Of a stretch of DNA of 51,490 bases, positions 24,658-32,910 are shown piece after piece. Position 1 is the stretch's first letter; each line of letters starts with the position of its first letter. Source of the stretch: Tabrizicola_A sp044377735. Its GTDB lineage: Bacteria; Pseudomonadota; Alphaproteobacteria; Rhodobacterales; Rhodobacteraceae. Where the stretch lies: assembly GCA_044377735.1 (NCBI GenBank), contig JBILYK010000014.1, positions 1-51,490 of the forward strand, in the 5' to 3' direction. A program made the translations under genes and the position numbers. A model generated the notes under the pieces. That model saw nothing but the letters and a program-made list of their open reading frames with translations, was not told the origin of the DNA and made no database searches.

Positions 24658-26132
24658 AGCCCGTAAAGGCCCGCGAATTTGGCCTCCAGATAGTCCAGAA
24701 GCGGGCCTTCGTGGGGATCAAAGCCGCAGGCATGGGCGATGGTGTCGCGGGGTTCGCGCAGGCCGCCGTGGCGTTGCAGGGTCTCGCGCAGCCAGCCGGT
24801 GGCGGCGGAGGTGTCGCCTTGGGTCAGTTGGTCATCAAGATCCGGCACGGCTTTGCGCAGCGCCTGATTGAGGCATCCGGCATAGACATTGCCCAAGGTA
24901 TAGGTCGGGAAATAGCCAAAGAGCCCGCAAGACCAATGCACGTCTTGCAGCATGCCATGGGATGGTCGGTCAACGGCGACGCCGAAATCGGCCTTGAAGC
25001 GGTCATTCCAGGCGGCTTCAAGGTCTTTGACCGCAAGGTCGCCCCGGATCAGCGCGCGTTCCAGATCAAAGCGCATCATGATGTGCAGGTTGTAGTGCAC
25101 CTCATCGGCCTCGGTGCGGATAAAGCCCGGCTGCACGCGGTTGACGGCGGCGTAGAAGGCTTCGGCGTTGGGCATGTCGAATGCGCCAAAGCGATCGCGC
25201 ATCTGGGCGAACATCCAGCCCGTGAAGGCGCGGCTGCGGCCGATCTGGTTTTCGTAAATCCGGCTTTGGCTTTCGTGGACACCCATCGAACAGCCGTGGC
25301 CGATCGGGGTCATGGCGTAATCGGGGTCGATGGCCAGTTCATAGCTGGAATGGCCGACCTCGTGGATGGTCGAGTAAAAGCAGTTGAACGGGTCGGTTTC
25401 CACCACACGGGTGGTGATGCGGCTGTCGCTGCCACCGCCCGAGGAGAAGGGATGCACGGCAAGGTCGATGCGGCCGCGCGACCAGTCATAGCCAAAGGCC
25501 GATGCCAGATCGCGGGACATGCGGAGTTGGCTGTCGGTGGAGAAATGGCCGACCAGAGGGGCCGGGGCGGGGTGGGCCAGCACAGCCGCGCGCAGGGCCA
25601 CGAGACGCGGGCGCATCCGGGCAAACAGCGCGCCAAGGCTGGCGGCGGTGGCGCCGGGTTCATAGTCATCAATCAGCGCATCATAAAGATCGCCGCCCGT
25701 AGCAAGGGCTGCGGCCTCTTCGCGTTTCAGGGCCAGCACCTCGGAGAGGGTGGGCAAGAAGGCCGCGACATCATCGCGCGCGCGGGCCTCGGCCCAGATG
25801 CCTTGGGCGACGGATGTCAGCCGCGCCAGTGCTTCGGCCAGATCGGCGGGCACTTTGGTGGTGCGGTCATAGGAGCGGCGGATCAGGCGCAGTTGCGCCA
25901 TACCTGCGGTATCGGGGGCCTCAGCCGCCTCTAGCCACTCGGCGATGCGCGGATCGGTGCGCCGCGCGTGGAGGACCCCCTCCATCGCCGCCATCTCCTC
26001 GCCGCGCTGATCGGCGGCCCCGCGTGGCATCATGGTTTCCTGATCCCAGCCCAGCCGTTCGGCGACCATGGACAGCGCCTCGGTCTGGCGCTGGAACGCC
26101 ATCAGGTCGGCGAAGGCGGTGGTGTTGGTCAT
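24654..26132 (-). CDS. M32 family metallocarboxypeptidase
   Basis: A cytoplasmic protein of 492 residues. The zinc motif HEVGH (the HExxH of family M32) is followed by the family block MGVHESQSRIYENQIGRS, where the HES and the E of YEN are further conserved positions. The C-terminal part has NVYAGCLNQALRKAVPDLDD. Thermostable carboxypeptidase 1 homologs remove C-terminal residues from peptides with broad specificity. The open frame runs further upstream inside ctaA, but the ATG at 26132 overlapping the ctaA stop by 4 nt and the family-like start (MTNTTAFADLMAFQRQ) settle it. Confidence 0.93.
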   Translation of the reverse strand: MTNTTAFADLMAFQRQTEALSMVAERLGWDQETMMPRGAADQRGEEMAAMEGVLHARRTDPRIAEWLEAAEAPDTAGMAQLRLIRRSYDRTTKVPADLAEALARLTSVAQGIWAEARARDDVAAFLPTLSEVLALKREEAAALATGGDLYDALIDDYEPGATAASLGALFARMRPRLVALRAAVLAHPAPAPLVGHFSTDSQLRMSRDLASAFGYDWSRGRIDLAVHPFSSGGGSDSRITTRVVETDPFNCFYSTIHEVGHSSYELAIDPDYAMTPIGHGCSMGVHESQSRIYENQIGRSRAFTGWMFAQMRDRFGAFDMPNAEAFYAAVNRVQPGFIRTEADEVHYNLHIMMRFDLERALIRGDLAVKDLEAAWNDRFKADFGVAVDRPSHGMLQDVHWSCGLFGYFPTYTLGNVYAGCLNQALRKAVPDLDDQLTQGDTSAATGWLRETLQRHGGLREPRDTIAHACGFDPHEGPLLDYLEAKFAGLYGL

Positions 26133-27277
26133 GCTGTGCCCTTTGCGATGGACCCTGCGACCGGATAAACCGACAGGTGCCGCGCCCGGATGATGAGAAC
26201 CCACAAGATCACCGCGCCGATCTGGTGGGTGATGGCGATGTGCATATGCGCCGCTGTCAGGACGGTGATGATACCCAGAACCATCTGCGCCACCATCATC
26301 GCCATGACGGCATGAAAGGCGTTGCGTGTGGCCGCATGGGCCGACTGCCGCCCGCGCAGCCATACGACGATGCCGAAGGCAAAGAGGAGATAGCCCGCCA
26401 TCCGGTGCATGAACTGCACCAGCCCCGGATTTTCAAAGAAGGCATGCCAGACCCCGCCGCCGCCCGGCACATAGAAGGCGTCCGCCGGGAAGAACTGGCC
26501 GTTCATGTCGGGCCAGGTGGGAAAGCCGCGCCCGGCGTCAATGCCTGCGACCAAGGCCCCCAGAAGGATTTGCAGGAAGGCGAAATGCATGAGCCCGGTG
26601 GACAGGCCCACCAGCTTGCGCTCTGAATTGCGCCGCGCCTGTAGCAGGTTCGTCTCAGACCGGCCCAACAGGAACACATACCAGGCGATAAGGCCAAGGA
26701 TGACAAAGGCCAGCCCCAGATGGGTGGCCAAGCGGTAAGATTTGACATCCACCTGCTCGCCCACCAGCCCCGATGACACCATCCACCAGCCGATGGCCCC
26801 TTGCAGGCCCCCCAGCGCGCCAAGGCCCAACAGCCGCCCTGTCCAGCCCGCCGGAATGGCGCGGGCGGCGAGGAAGCCAGCAAAGCCTACTGCCCAGACA
26901 AGGCCCACCACGCGGCCCAACTGCCGATGCGCCCATTCCCACCAGAAGATGACCTTGAAGGACTCCATCGACATCTGGCTGTTTTGCAGCTGGAATTCCG
27001 GGGTGGCCTTGTATTTGTCGAACTCGGTGACCCAATCGGCCTCGGAGAGCGGCGGGATCGCGCCGGTGACGGGCTTCCATTCGGTGATCGACAGGCCCGA
27101 GTCGGTCAGCCGGGTCAGGCCGCCCACGGCGATCATCATGGCGACGAGGAGGAACAACGCCACAAGCCAAGCCCGGATGCCGCGCCGCGCGCCCTTGTTG
27201 CCTTCGATCAGCCCGCCCTGCGGGGCGACCTGTGCGGTTGCCCCAACCTCTTCAAACAGCTTGCGCTTTTCGGCCAT
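26129..27277 (-). CDS. ctaA: heme A synthase (COX15/CtaA family)
   Basis: A 382-residue inner-membrane protein with eight predicted spans. The signature GGLTRLTDSGLSITEWKPVT near residue 55, the WWEWAHRQLGR block, ATHLGLAF, FMHRMAGY and ITHQIGAVI supply the conserved heme-ligand His residues and the Glu. It oxidises the heme O methyl group to give heme A for aa3-type cytochrome oxidase, consistent with an aerobic alphaproteobacterium. Of two possible ATGs, 27277 (MAEKRKLFEE) is chosen because AAGGGG lies just upstream; 27292 would add five residues. It is the first gene of the ctaA-M32-MFS operon. Confidence 0.96.
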   Translation of the reverse strand: MAEKRKLFEEVGATAQVAPQGGLIEGNKGARRGIRAWLVALFLLVAMMIAVGGLTRLTDSGLSITEWKPVTGAIPPLSEADWVTEFDKYKATPEFQLQNSQMSMESFKVIFWWEWAHRQLGRVVGLVWAVGFAGFLAARAIPAGWTGRLLGLGALGGLQGAIGWWMVSSGLVGEQVDVKSYRLATHLGLAFVILGLIAWYVFLLGRSETNLLQARRNSERKLVGLSTGLMHFAFLQILLGALVAGIDAGRGFPTWPDMNGQFFPADAFYVPGGGGVWHAFFENPGLVQFMHRMAGYLLFAFGIVVWLRGRQSAHAATRNAFHAVMAMMVAQMVLGIITVLTAAHMHIAITHQIGAVILWVLIIRARHLSVYPVAGSIAKGTA

Positions 27278-27401
27278 GCCCGTCCCCTTCACGTCTGGCC
27301 CTCAGACTAGGCCCGCCGCACGGTGCCTTCAAGGGCTGCGGCCGCGAAACCACGGATTGCCCTGCGTCATTCCGCCCCGGATCGGGCAAGGGCGTGCGGG
27401 A

Positions 27402-28655
27402 TCAGCGGAACCGGCGCAACAGATCCAGCGACGGCTCGCCAGTCACGGGCAGGCCCGTTGCCTGCTGATAGGCCGAAATCGCCGCCTTGGTCTTGGTGCC
27501 GATCACCCCATCGGTGCCGCCGGTGTCATAACCCGCATCGGTCAGCGCGCGTTGCAGCGCTTGCCGGTCGGCCATGGTCATGCCGGTTTGGTCCGGGCCC
27601 CAATCGGCCTGCACCGCCGGGCGGCCAAGGATGCGGTCCGACAGGTGGCCGACGCCGATCGCATAGCTTTCGGCATTGTTGTAACGCAGGATGACGTTGA
27701 AATTCTGGGTCAGAAGGAAGGCCGGGCCACCGACGCCCTTCGGCGCGATGATCGAGCCTCCAGCAGGCACGGCGCCCCCGGTGGCCGAGGTGACGCCAAG
27801 TGCTGCCCATTCGCCCGCCGACTTGCCCTTGCCGCGCCCCAGAAGGGCGGGGTTAAAGTCTGACGGCAGCCGCACCTCGCCGCCCCAGGGCAGACCGCGC
27901 TGCCAGCCCGAGTTTTTCAGATAGGCGGCGGTGGAGGCGAGGGAATCGGTCGGATCCTCGCTCCAAATGTCGCGCTTGCCGTCGCCGGTGAAATCCACGG
28001 CATAGGCCAGATACGAGGTCGGGATAAACTGGGTGTGGCCCATGGCCCCGGCCCAAGACCCCGTCATCCCACGCGCCGCGACATCGCCATTGGCGATGAT
28101 CTTCAAGGCCGCGACCAGCTGGCTTTCAAAGAACTCACCGCGCCGCCCGTCATATGCCAGCGTGGCCAGCGCCGAGATCACCGGCACATTGCCGCGCCTT
28201 GTGCCGTAAAAGCTTTCCAGACCCCAGACGGCGGTGACGACATGGGCCTCGACCCCATAGCGCGCCTCGATGCGGGCCAAGACGGCACCATACTGGCGCA
28301 GCTTGTCCTGACCCATGGTCACGCGTTCGGGCTTGGCGGCGATGGCAAGGTAATCTTCCAGTGTGCGGGTGAACTCGGTCTGGTTGCGGTCACGCTCCAC
28401 CACATCGGGCAGAAAGCCGGCCGATCCCATCGCATCATTGATCACCCCTGCGGGGATGCCGCGCGCGGTGGCGCGGGCGCGAAACCCCGCGACCCAGGCA
28501 TCAAACCCGGCATTGGGCACCGGGCGCATGACGGTTTCGGCCTGCGCGGCCCCGACAGGCCCACGTCCGCCACCGCCGACGCAAGCCGAAAGCCCGGCTG
28601 CGATCAACCCCATCACCGTTACCCGTCGCGTCACTGCCCGCATCACTCGCCCCAT
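27402..28655 (-). CDS. lytic murein transglycosylase (MltB type) lipoprotein
   Basis: A protein of about 417 residues. The signal peptide with lipobox LSAC directs it to the outer membrane. The MltB/SLT_2 catalytic domain follows (about residues 45-330): AVWGLESFYGTRRGN carries the catalytic Glu, then GSWAGAMGHTQFIPTSYL and the DFTGDGKRDIWSE calcium-site-like stretch. A C-terminal peptidoglycan-binding domain ends the protein (MTMADRQALQRALTDAGYDT). It cleaves the glycan backbone to give 1,6-anhydro ends. The ATG at 28655 is used; the frame extends to a TTG at 28673. The gap upstream, 128 nt to trmJ, holds a recurrent intergenic motif. Confidence 0.92.
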   Translation of the reverse strand: MGRVMRAVTRRVTVMGLIAAGLSACVGGGGRGPVGAAQAETVMRPVPNAGFDAWVAGFRARATARGIPAGVINDAMGSAGFLPDVVERDRNQTEFTRTLEDYLAIAAKPERVTMGQDKLRQYGAVLARIEARYGVEAHVVTAVWGLESFYGTRRGNVPVISALATLAYDGRRGEFFESQLVAALKIIANGDVAARGMTGSWAGAMGHTQFIPTSYLAYAVDFTGDGKRDIWSEDPTDSLASTAAYLKNSGWQRGLPWGGEVRLPSDFNPALLGRGKGKSAGEWAALGVTSATGGAVPAGGSIIAPKGVGGPAFLLTQNFNVILRYNNAESYAIGVGHLSDRILGRPAVQADWGPDQTGMTMADRQALQRALTDAGYDTGGTDGVIGTKTKAAISAYQQATGLPVTGEPSLDLLRRFR

Positions 28656-28725
28656 ACCTTTGCTCTTTCGCAAAACCCTAGCGCAGAACCCGAACAGTTT
28701 GAATCGAATTTGGTTTCATCTTGGC

Positions 28726-28735
28726 CCAAATACTC
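28726..28735 (-). repeat. GAGTATTTGG intergenic motif, copy 2
   Basis: CCAAATACTC on the plus strand (GAGTATTTGG on minus), with TTTCATCTTGG just before it on plus. It lies between trmJ and the transglycosylase gene and shares its core with positions 1-9 and 36476-36485. Confidence 0.45.
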
Positions 28736-28783
28736 AAATCCGCCGATGTGGCCGGGCGCGCGGGTGCAAGCTGGGTGCTGCGC

Positions 28784-29545
28784 TCAATCGCCTTGCTGGC
28801 GCAGTTTATAGGCGATCTGGCGCAGCATGCCGTGAAAGGTCTGCACCTCGGCCCGCGTCAGGTTCAGCCGCGCCCACATGTTGCGCAGGTTGAGCCGCAT
28901 GCCCGCGGCCTTGGTGGGGGGGAAGAAAAAGCCCGCCGCGTCCAGCTTCTCTTCGAAATGATCGCCCAGTTTTTCCACCTCTTCGCGGTTGGCAAATTCG
29001 GTGCGGGCCAGCATCATGAATTCGGCGGGCACATTGATCTGTTGGCGGCCCCATTCATAGGCAACCAAAAGCGCGCATTGGCCAAGGTTCAGGCTGGAGA
29101 AATCGGGGTTCGTCGGCACGGTGACGATCACATTCGCCAGCGCCACATCGTCGTTTTCCAGCCCCGTCCGTTCGGGACCAAAGAGAATGCCCACCTTCTT
29201 GCCCGCAGCCCCCATCTCGCGCACCATTTGCATGGCGCGTTCGGGGGTGACCACGGGCTTGACCATTTCACGCCTGAGCGCGGTCGTCGCAAAGACGAAA
29301 TCGCAGTCCGCAATGGCGCGCGGCACGTCGGGGAAAATCCCTGCCATGTCCAGAACCCGGCCCGCGCCCGAGGCCAGGGCGTTTGCCTTGGGGTTGGGCC
29401 AGCCGTCGCGCGGATCGACGATCCGCATCCGCTCCAGCCCGAAGTTGAGCATCGCCCGCGCCGCCGCCCCGATGTTCTCGCCCATTTGCGGGCGCACCAG
29501 AATAAAGGTGGGCTGAATCGTCGGCGGGGTTTCGGCTTGGGTCAT
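28784..29545 (-). CDS. trmJ: tRNA/rRNA methyltransferase, TrmJ-like (SpoU family)
   Basis: A 253-residue SPOUT-fold methyltransferase. The three SpoU motifs are clear: RPQMGENIGAAARAMLNFGL with the catalytic Arg and Asn-Gly region, ILFGPERTGLENDD, and SLNLGQCALLVAYEWGRQ. The family 2'-O-methylates position 32 in the anticodon loop of certain tRNAs using S-adenosylmethionine. TrmJ is the closest call; a related rRNA enzyme is possible. The open frame extends upstream, but the ATG at 29545 (MTQAETPPTIQ) has AGGTG at a suitable distance. It is divergent from the ThiE-like gene. Confidence 0.88.
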   Translation of the reverse strand: MTQAETPPTIQPTFILVRPQMGENIGAAARAMLNFGLERMRIVDPRDGWPNPKANALASGAGRVLDMAGIFPDVPRAIADCDFVFATTALRREMVKPVVTPERAMQMVREMGAAGKKVGILFGPERTGLENDDVALANVIVTVPTNPDFSSLNLGQCALLVAYEWGRQQINVPAEFMMLARTEFANREEVEKLGDHFEEKLDAAGFFFPPTKAAGMRLNLRNMWARLNLTRAEVQTFHGMLRQIAYKLRQQGD

Positions 29546-29670
29546 CGGCGGCACCTGTGCGCGGGAATTTCCCGCCAGATACGCCATCTGCCCCCTCGTG
29601 GAAAGGTCAGCCCCCGATAGCCAAGCCGAAAAAAGGCTGATAAGCCGGGCGCATGCCGAAGGAGCCTGAC

Positions 29671-30303
29671 ATGTCCGCCACCGCCGCCGCTGAAGACCGC
29701 CCGCAGATCACCCTGATCACCCCGCCCGCCTTTGAGCTGGAGGTGTTTCCCGACCAGTTGGCGCGGGTGCTCGACGCGGTCGAGGTGGCTTGCGTGCGGC
29801 TGGCGCTCGCGACCAAGGATGAAGAGATGATCCTGCGCGCGGGCGACGCCTGCCGTCTGGTTGCCCATGAACGGGATGTGGCGATTGTCATTGAAAACCA
29901 TGTGCTTATGGTCGAACGTCTGGGTCTTGACGGCGTGCATCTGACCGATGGTGCGCGGTCCGTCCGTAAGGTGCGCAAGGATCTTGGCGCCGATGCCATT
30001 GTCGGCGCCTTTTGCGGCACCTCACGCCATGAGGGCATGAGCGCGGGCGAGGCTGGCGCCGATTATGCCGCCTTTGGCCCCTTGGGTGAAACGACGCTCG
30101 GCAAGGGCGAGCGGGTGGAGTTCGATCTTTTCGAATGGTGGAGCCAGGTGATCGAGGTGCCCTCGATCGCCGAAGGGGCGCTGACGGCTGAACTGGTGGC
30201 CAAGTTTGGCCCGGTCACCGATTTCTTTGGCGTTGGCGAAGAAATCTGGGGCGCAGAGGATCCGATCGCGGCGCTGAGGGCGTTGATGGCCCCCTTGGGC
30301 TGA
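29671..30303 (+). CDS. ThiE/TenI-like TIM-barrel protein, probably not a standard thiamine phosphate synthase
   Basis: A protein of 210 residues with the strand pattern of thiamine phosphate synthase. CVRLALATKD is followed by VAIVIENH, LGLDGVHLTDG and GADYAAFGPL. The barrel segments match ThiE, but key motifs are altered: the usual QLRxK becomes RLALATK and the NDR triplet is ENH. A thiamin pyrimidine-binding role is therefore doubtful. The ATG at 29671 follows AAGGAG with 6-nt spacing. No other thiamin gene is nearby; it sits alone between trmJ and olsA. A half copy of the palindromic repeat follows its stop. Confidence 0.7.
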   Translation: MSATAAAEDRPQITLITPPAFELEVFPDQLARVLDAVEVACVRLALATKDEEMILRAGDACRLVAHERDVAIVIENHVLMVERLGLDGVHLTDGARSVRKVRKDLGADAIVGAFCGTSRHEGMSAGEAGADYAAFGPLGETTLGKGERVEFDLFEWWSQVIEVPSIAEGALTAELVAKFGPVTDFFGVGEEIWGAEDPIAALRALMAPLG

Positions 30304-30310
30304 CACCCCT

Positions 30311-30338
30311 CGAGGAGAAGCCGCAGGCGCCCGACGAG
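30311..30338. repeat. possible degenerate half copy of the palindromic element (copy D)
   Basis: CGAGGAG (30311-30317) and CGACGAG (30332-30338) flank a small GCC-GCA-GGC hairpin, matching the CGANGAG-hairpin-CGANGAG half-unit. It lies 8 nt after the ThiE-like stop. Confidence 0.35.
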
Positions 30339-30350
30339 AGACCCCGCAGA

Positions 30351-31172
30351 TCAGCCTTCGGCCAAGGGGTGGCTGGTGCGGATCACGCGTTCGCAATGGG
30401 CAGCCAATTCCTTGCGGCTGGGAAAGGCGTCCACCGGCACTTCGGGGTGGAAGATCACCTCAACCCGGCCCTGCCGCCGCGCAGCCAAGGTGAGCAGCAG
30501 ATGCGGGCCAAAGGCCATGTTCCCCCACCAGCCGTAAAAGCGCGGGTCCTTCCCGGGCGGGGCGTGATAGACCACGGTCACCGGCTGAATGAACAGCACG
30601 CGGTCCAGCCCATGGGTATAGAACGCCTGAAACAGCGACGATTTGAACGGCAGGACGCGGATCGCGTCGGTGCTGGTGCCTTCGGGGAAAAAGCATAAGC
30701 GGTGACCAGCGCGCAGCCGCGCCTCGAACACCTCTTGCTGGGCTTTGGCCTCGGTGCCCTTGCGGTTGATAAAGACCGTACCCGTTGCCCGCGCCAGCCA
30801 GCCGATGGCAGGCCAGGAAGCGACCTCGGATTTGGACACGAAATAGATGCGCTGGGCGGCGTTCAGCGCGAAGATATCCAGCCATGACGCATGGTTGGCC
30901 ACCACCGCGCCCTTTTGGCGCATTGGTTGACCCCGCACGGTGATCGGCAGGCGCAGAATGACAAAGGCCATGCGGCAAACGAATCGGGTGATGAAGGGGG
31001 TGATGGGTCGTTCCTGACCGCACAGCGGCCGTTCGATCAACCGCAACAGCAGGAGCAGCAACAGGCAACCATAGGTCACCGTGCCCAGCGTCAGCCCGCG
31101 CAGCGCCACCAGCGCCCAGCCAAGAAATCCGGGCTTTTCAACCAGGATCGGTTCGTCACGCCAGTCCGTCAT
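30351..31172 (-). CDS. olsA: lysophospholipid acyltransferase, OlsA-like
   Basis: A 273-residue membrane-bound PlsC-family acyltransferase. The catalytic NHASWLD (NHx4D box) is near residue 93, FINRKGTEAKAQQ follows, and the FPEGTSTD block is the second substrate motif. A hydrophobic N-terminal anchor (GCLLLLLLLRLIE) sits at about 35-47. Next to olsB, 10 nt downstream of its stop, it most likely adds the second fatty acid to lyso-ornithine lipid to make ornithine lipid, a phosphate-free membrane lipid. A 1-acyl-glycerol-3-phosphate acyltransferase role is the alternative. Confidence 0.86.
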   Translation of the reverse strand: MTDWRDEPILVEKPGFLGWALVALRGLTLGTVTYGCLLLLLLLRLIERPLCGQERPITPFITRFVCRMAFVILRLPITVRGQPMRQKGAVVANHASWLDIFALNAAQRIYFVSKSEVASWPAIGWLARATGTVFINRKGTEAKAQQEVFEARLRAGHRLCFFPEGTSTDAIRVLPFKSSLFQAFYTHGLDRVLFIQPVTVVYHAPPGKDPRFYGWWGNMAFGPHLLLTLAARRQGRVEVIFHPEVPVDAFPSRKELAAHCERVIRTSHPLAEG

Positions 31173-31182
31173 GCCTTGTGCC

Positions 31183-31968
31183 TCACTCTCGATCGCCCTG
31201 CTTGCGGATCCAGAAGGCGCGGTGTTTGTCGCTCATCCGTGCGATGTCAAGGACGAGGCAGACGTCGGTGGTGTTGAAGGCGTGATCGACAAAGGCGCCT
31301 TGGCCCACAAACCCACCCAGCCGCAAATAGGCGCGGATCAGCGCCGGGGTGCCTGCCACGGCGGCGCGGCGGTCAAGCTGATCGGCAGGGATGATGTCCA
31401 TCGCCACGGCATGGGGCGGCAGGGCGCGCACCTGCAACTCGGGCGGTGCAAGGTGATGATGCGCGAGGTAAGACAAAGGTTGTGCGAGTGCCGTCACGTC
31501 GGTGCCGTGGAACGAGGCGGCCCCGAACAGAATTTCGATATCGCGTTCCAGCACATAGGCGGCCAGCGCATTCCACAGTTGGAGCATGGCGCTGCCACCG
31601 CGATAGGCCGGATGCACGCAAGACCGCCCCAGTTCCACCAGCTTGCGCCCGGTGGCGTTCAGCGCTGTCAGATCATATTCGCTTTCGGAATAAAAGCGCC
31701 CTGCGCTGGCTCTCCGATCAGAAGGCAACAGCCGGTAAGCCCCCACCACATCATCCAGATCGGTCGCATCGCGGCGGGTGTCGATCAGAAGCAGGTGGTC
31801 GAAATGCGGATCGAAAGTGTCGATTTCCAAGAGCCTATCATGGTCGATCAGGGGGCCGTCAGCGCCCAGTTCTTGCACAAAAACCCGATAGCGCAGCCGC
31901 TGCGCAGCGCGCAGATCACGGTCGTCACGGGCGAGTCGCAAGACAAAGGCGCTGTCGTCGTCTGTCAT
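31183..31968 (-). CDS. olsB: L-ornithine N-alpha-acyltransferase OlsB
   Basis: A 261-residue GNAT-fold protein of the OlsB / hemolysin-like acyltransferase family. LRAAQRLRYRVFVQELGADG is the family opening. VVGAYRLLPSDRR, then GRKLVELGRSCVHPAYRGGS holds the acyl-ACP-binding loop, and ILFGAASFHGTD and a lysis-type tail complete the fold. It transfers a 3-hydroxyacyl group from acyl-ACP to ornithine, the first step of ornithine lipid synthesis, with olsA completing it. A consensus CtrA site lies 112 nt upstream of its start (32080-32096), so cell-cycle control is possible. Confidence 0.92.
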   Translation of the reverse strand: MTDDDSAFVLRLARDDRDLRAAQRLRYRVFVQELGADGPLIDHDRLLEIDTFDPHFDHLLLIDTRRDATDLDDVVGAYRLLPSDRRASAGRFYSESEYDLTALNATGRKLVELGRSCVHPAYRGGSAMLQLWNALAAYVLERDIEILFGAASFHGTDVTALAQPLSYLAHHHLAPPELQVRALPPHAVAMDIIPADQLDRRAAVAGTPALIRAYLRLGGFVGQGAFVDHAFNTTDVCLVLDIARMSDKHRAFWIRKQGDRE

Positions 31969-32060
31969 TCCTGCTTTTTCCTGCCCCGATCGGGTTTGGT
32001 TCTAGAACCGGGCTGCCCGCAAAGCAACTGTGGGCGGCCGGTATGGGCCGTGCCGTGAAA

Positions 32061-32081
32061 AATGCAATCTGAGATTGCATT
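32061..32081 (-). terminator. rho-independent terminator of the DUF3553 gene
   Basis: AATGCAATC and GATTGCATT form a perfect 9-bp stem with a 3-nt loop. On the minus strand it is followed by a run of T, about 25 nt past the DUF3553 stop. Confidence 0.6.
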
Positions 32082-32096
32082 AAGGCCTTGTTAACC
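32080..32096 (+). promoter_or_regulatory. consensus CtrA-binding site
   Basis: TTAA (32080-32083), seven bases, then TTAACC (32091-32096): an exact match to the full alphaproteobacterial CtrA box TTAA-N7-TTAACC. It lies between the DUF3553 stop and olsB, in a GC-rich genome where this string is rare. chpT, encoding the CtrA-relay phosphotransferase, starts about 220 nt away. Confidence 0.65.
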
Positions 32097-32106
32097 GGAT
32101 ACTGGC

Positions 32107-32280
32107 TTATAGGCTGAACACGGGGAGCAAATCGACTTGGCTAAGGTCGATCACCCGTTTGCCAGCGTGTTCGAAGTTCACAGTAACGCGGTTGTTGATG
32201 TTGGATTGCACCTGACCAAGGCCCCAGTCGGGCTGGGCGGGGTGGCGCACCAACATGCCCGGTTCCAAGAATGCTGCCAT
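32107..32280 (-). CDS. DUF3553 domain-containing small protein
   Basis: A 57-residue protein matching DUF3553: MLVRHPAQPDWGLGQVQSN, then a beta-rich stretch NRVTVNFEHAGKRVID. It resembles the small CarD/UvrD-C-terminal tudor-like beta fold that DUF3553 members show. The function is unknown; nucleic-acid or protein binding is possible from the fold. The frame is open upstream, but the ATG at 32280 has GGTGGAG just upstream and gives the usual family length. It is divergent from chpT with only 33 nt between the two start codons. Confidence 0.8.
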   Translation of the reverse strand: MAAFLEPGMLVRHPAQPDWGLGQVQSNINNRVTVNFEHAGKRVIDLSQVDLLPVFSL

Positions 32281-32313
32281 GTTTGGTCTCCACCTGCAGG
32301 AAAGGTTGCCCAG

Positions 32314-32910
32314 ATGTACGACAAGTCCGACATTTCCGCCTTGCTGGGCTCGCGCATCTGTCATGATCTTATCAGCCCGATCGGAGCCATCGGCAATGGG
32401 GTGGAGTTGTTGTTGATGGATGGGCTGGAGCGGGGGCCCGAGATGACGCTGGTGGCCGAAAGCGTAGCCCATGCCAATGCGCGCATCCGGTTTTTCCGCG
32501 TGGCCTTTGGGCAGACCGCGAAGGATCAGCGCATTGGTGCGGCGGAGGTGACGGGGATTTTGGCCGATATGGCGCAGGGCAACCGCCTGACGGTGGATTG
32601 GGCGTCGCCTGCCGATCTGTCGCGGCGCGAATGCAAGCTCGCCTTGCTGTGCATCCTGTGTCTGGAGACGGCGCTTGGCCAAGGTGGGCGCATCGCGGTG
32701 GACCGGGGGGACGGCCGCTGGACGCTGACAGGCACCGCGCCCCGGCTGCGGATTGACCCTGAGCTGTGGGAGGCACTGTCAAACCCGGCGGCAGCACCCG
32801 AGGTTGGCCCCGGTCAGGTGCAGTTTCTGCTGGTTCCCGAGGAGGTGGCCCGCCAACACCGCCGCCTGACGGTAGAGCTGAGCGGGCAAGAGATTCGGCT
32901 CACGTTCTGA
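32314..32910 (+). CDS. chpT: histidine phosphotransferase ChpT
   Basis: A protein of 198 residues with the DHp-like start of ChpT: LGSRICHDLISPIGAIGNGV carries the phospho-accepting His. A degenerate Bergerat-type C-terminal domain lacks a full ATP-binding set. In alphaproteobacteria ChpT passes phosphate from the hybrid kinase CckA to CtrA and CpdR, controlling cell cycle, motility or gene transfer agents. The ATG at 32314 is chosen because AGGAAAGG lies about 8 nt upstream; the frame extends 177 nt further. Its last 11 nt overlap the 3' end of proA, which converges on it. Confidence 0.92.
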   Translation: MYDKSDISALLGSRICHDLISPIGAIGNGVELLLMDGLERGPEMTLVAESVAHANARIRFFRVAFGQTAKDQRIGAAEVTGILADMAQGNRLTVDWASPADLSRRECKLALLCILCLETALGQGGRIAVDRGDGRWTLTGTAPRLRIDPELWEALSNPAAAPEVGPGQVQFLLVPEEVARQHRRLTVELSGQEIRLTF

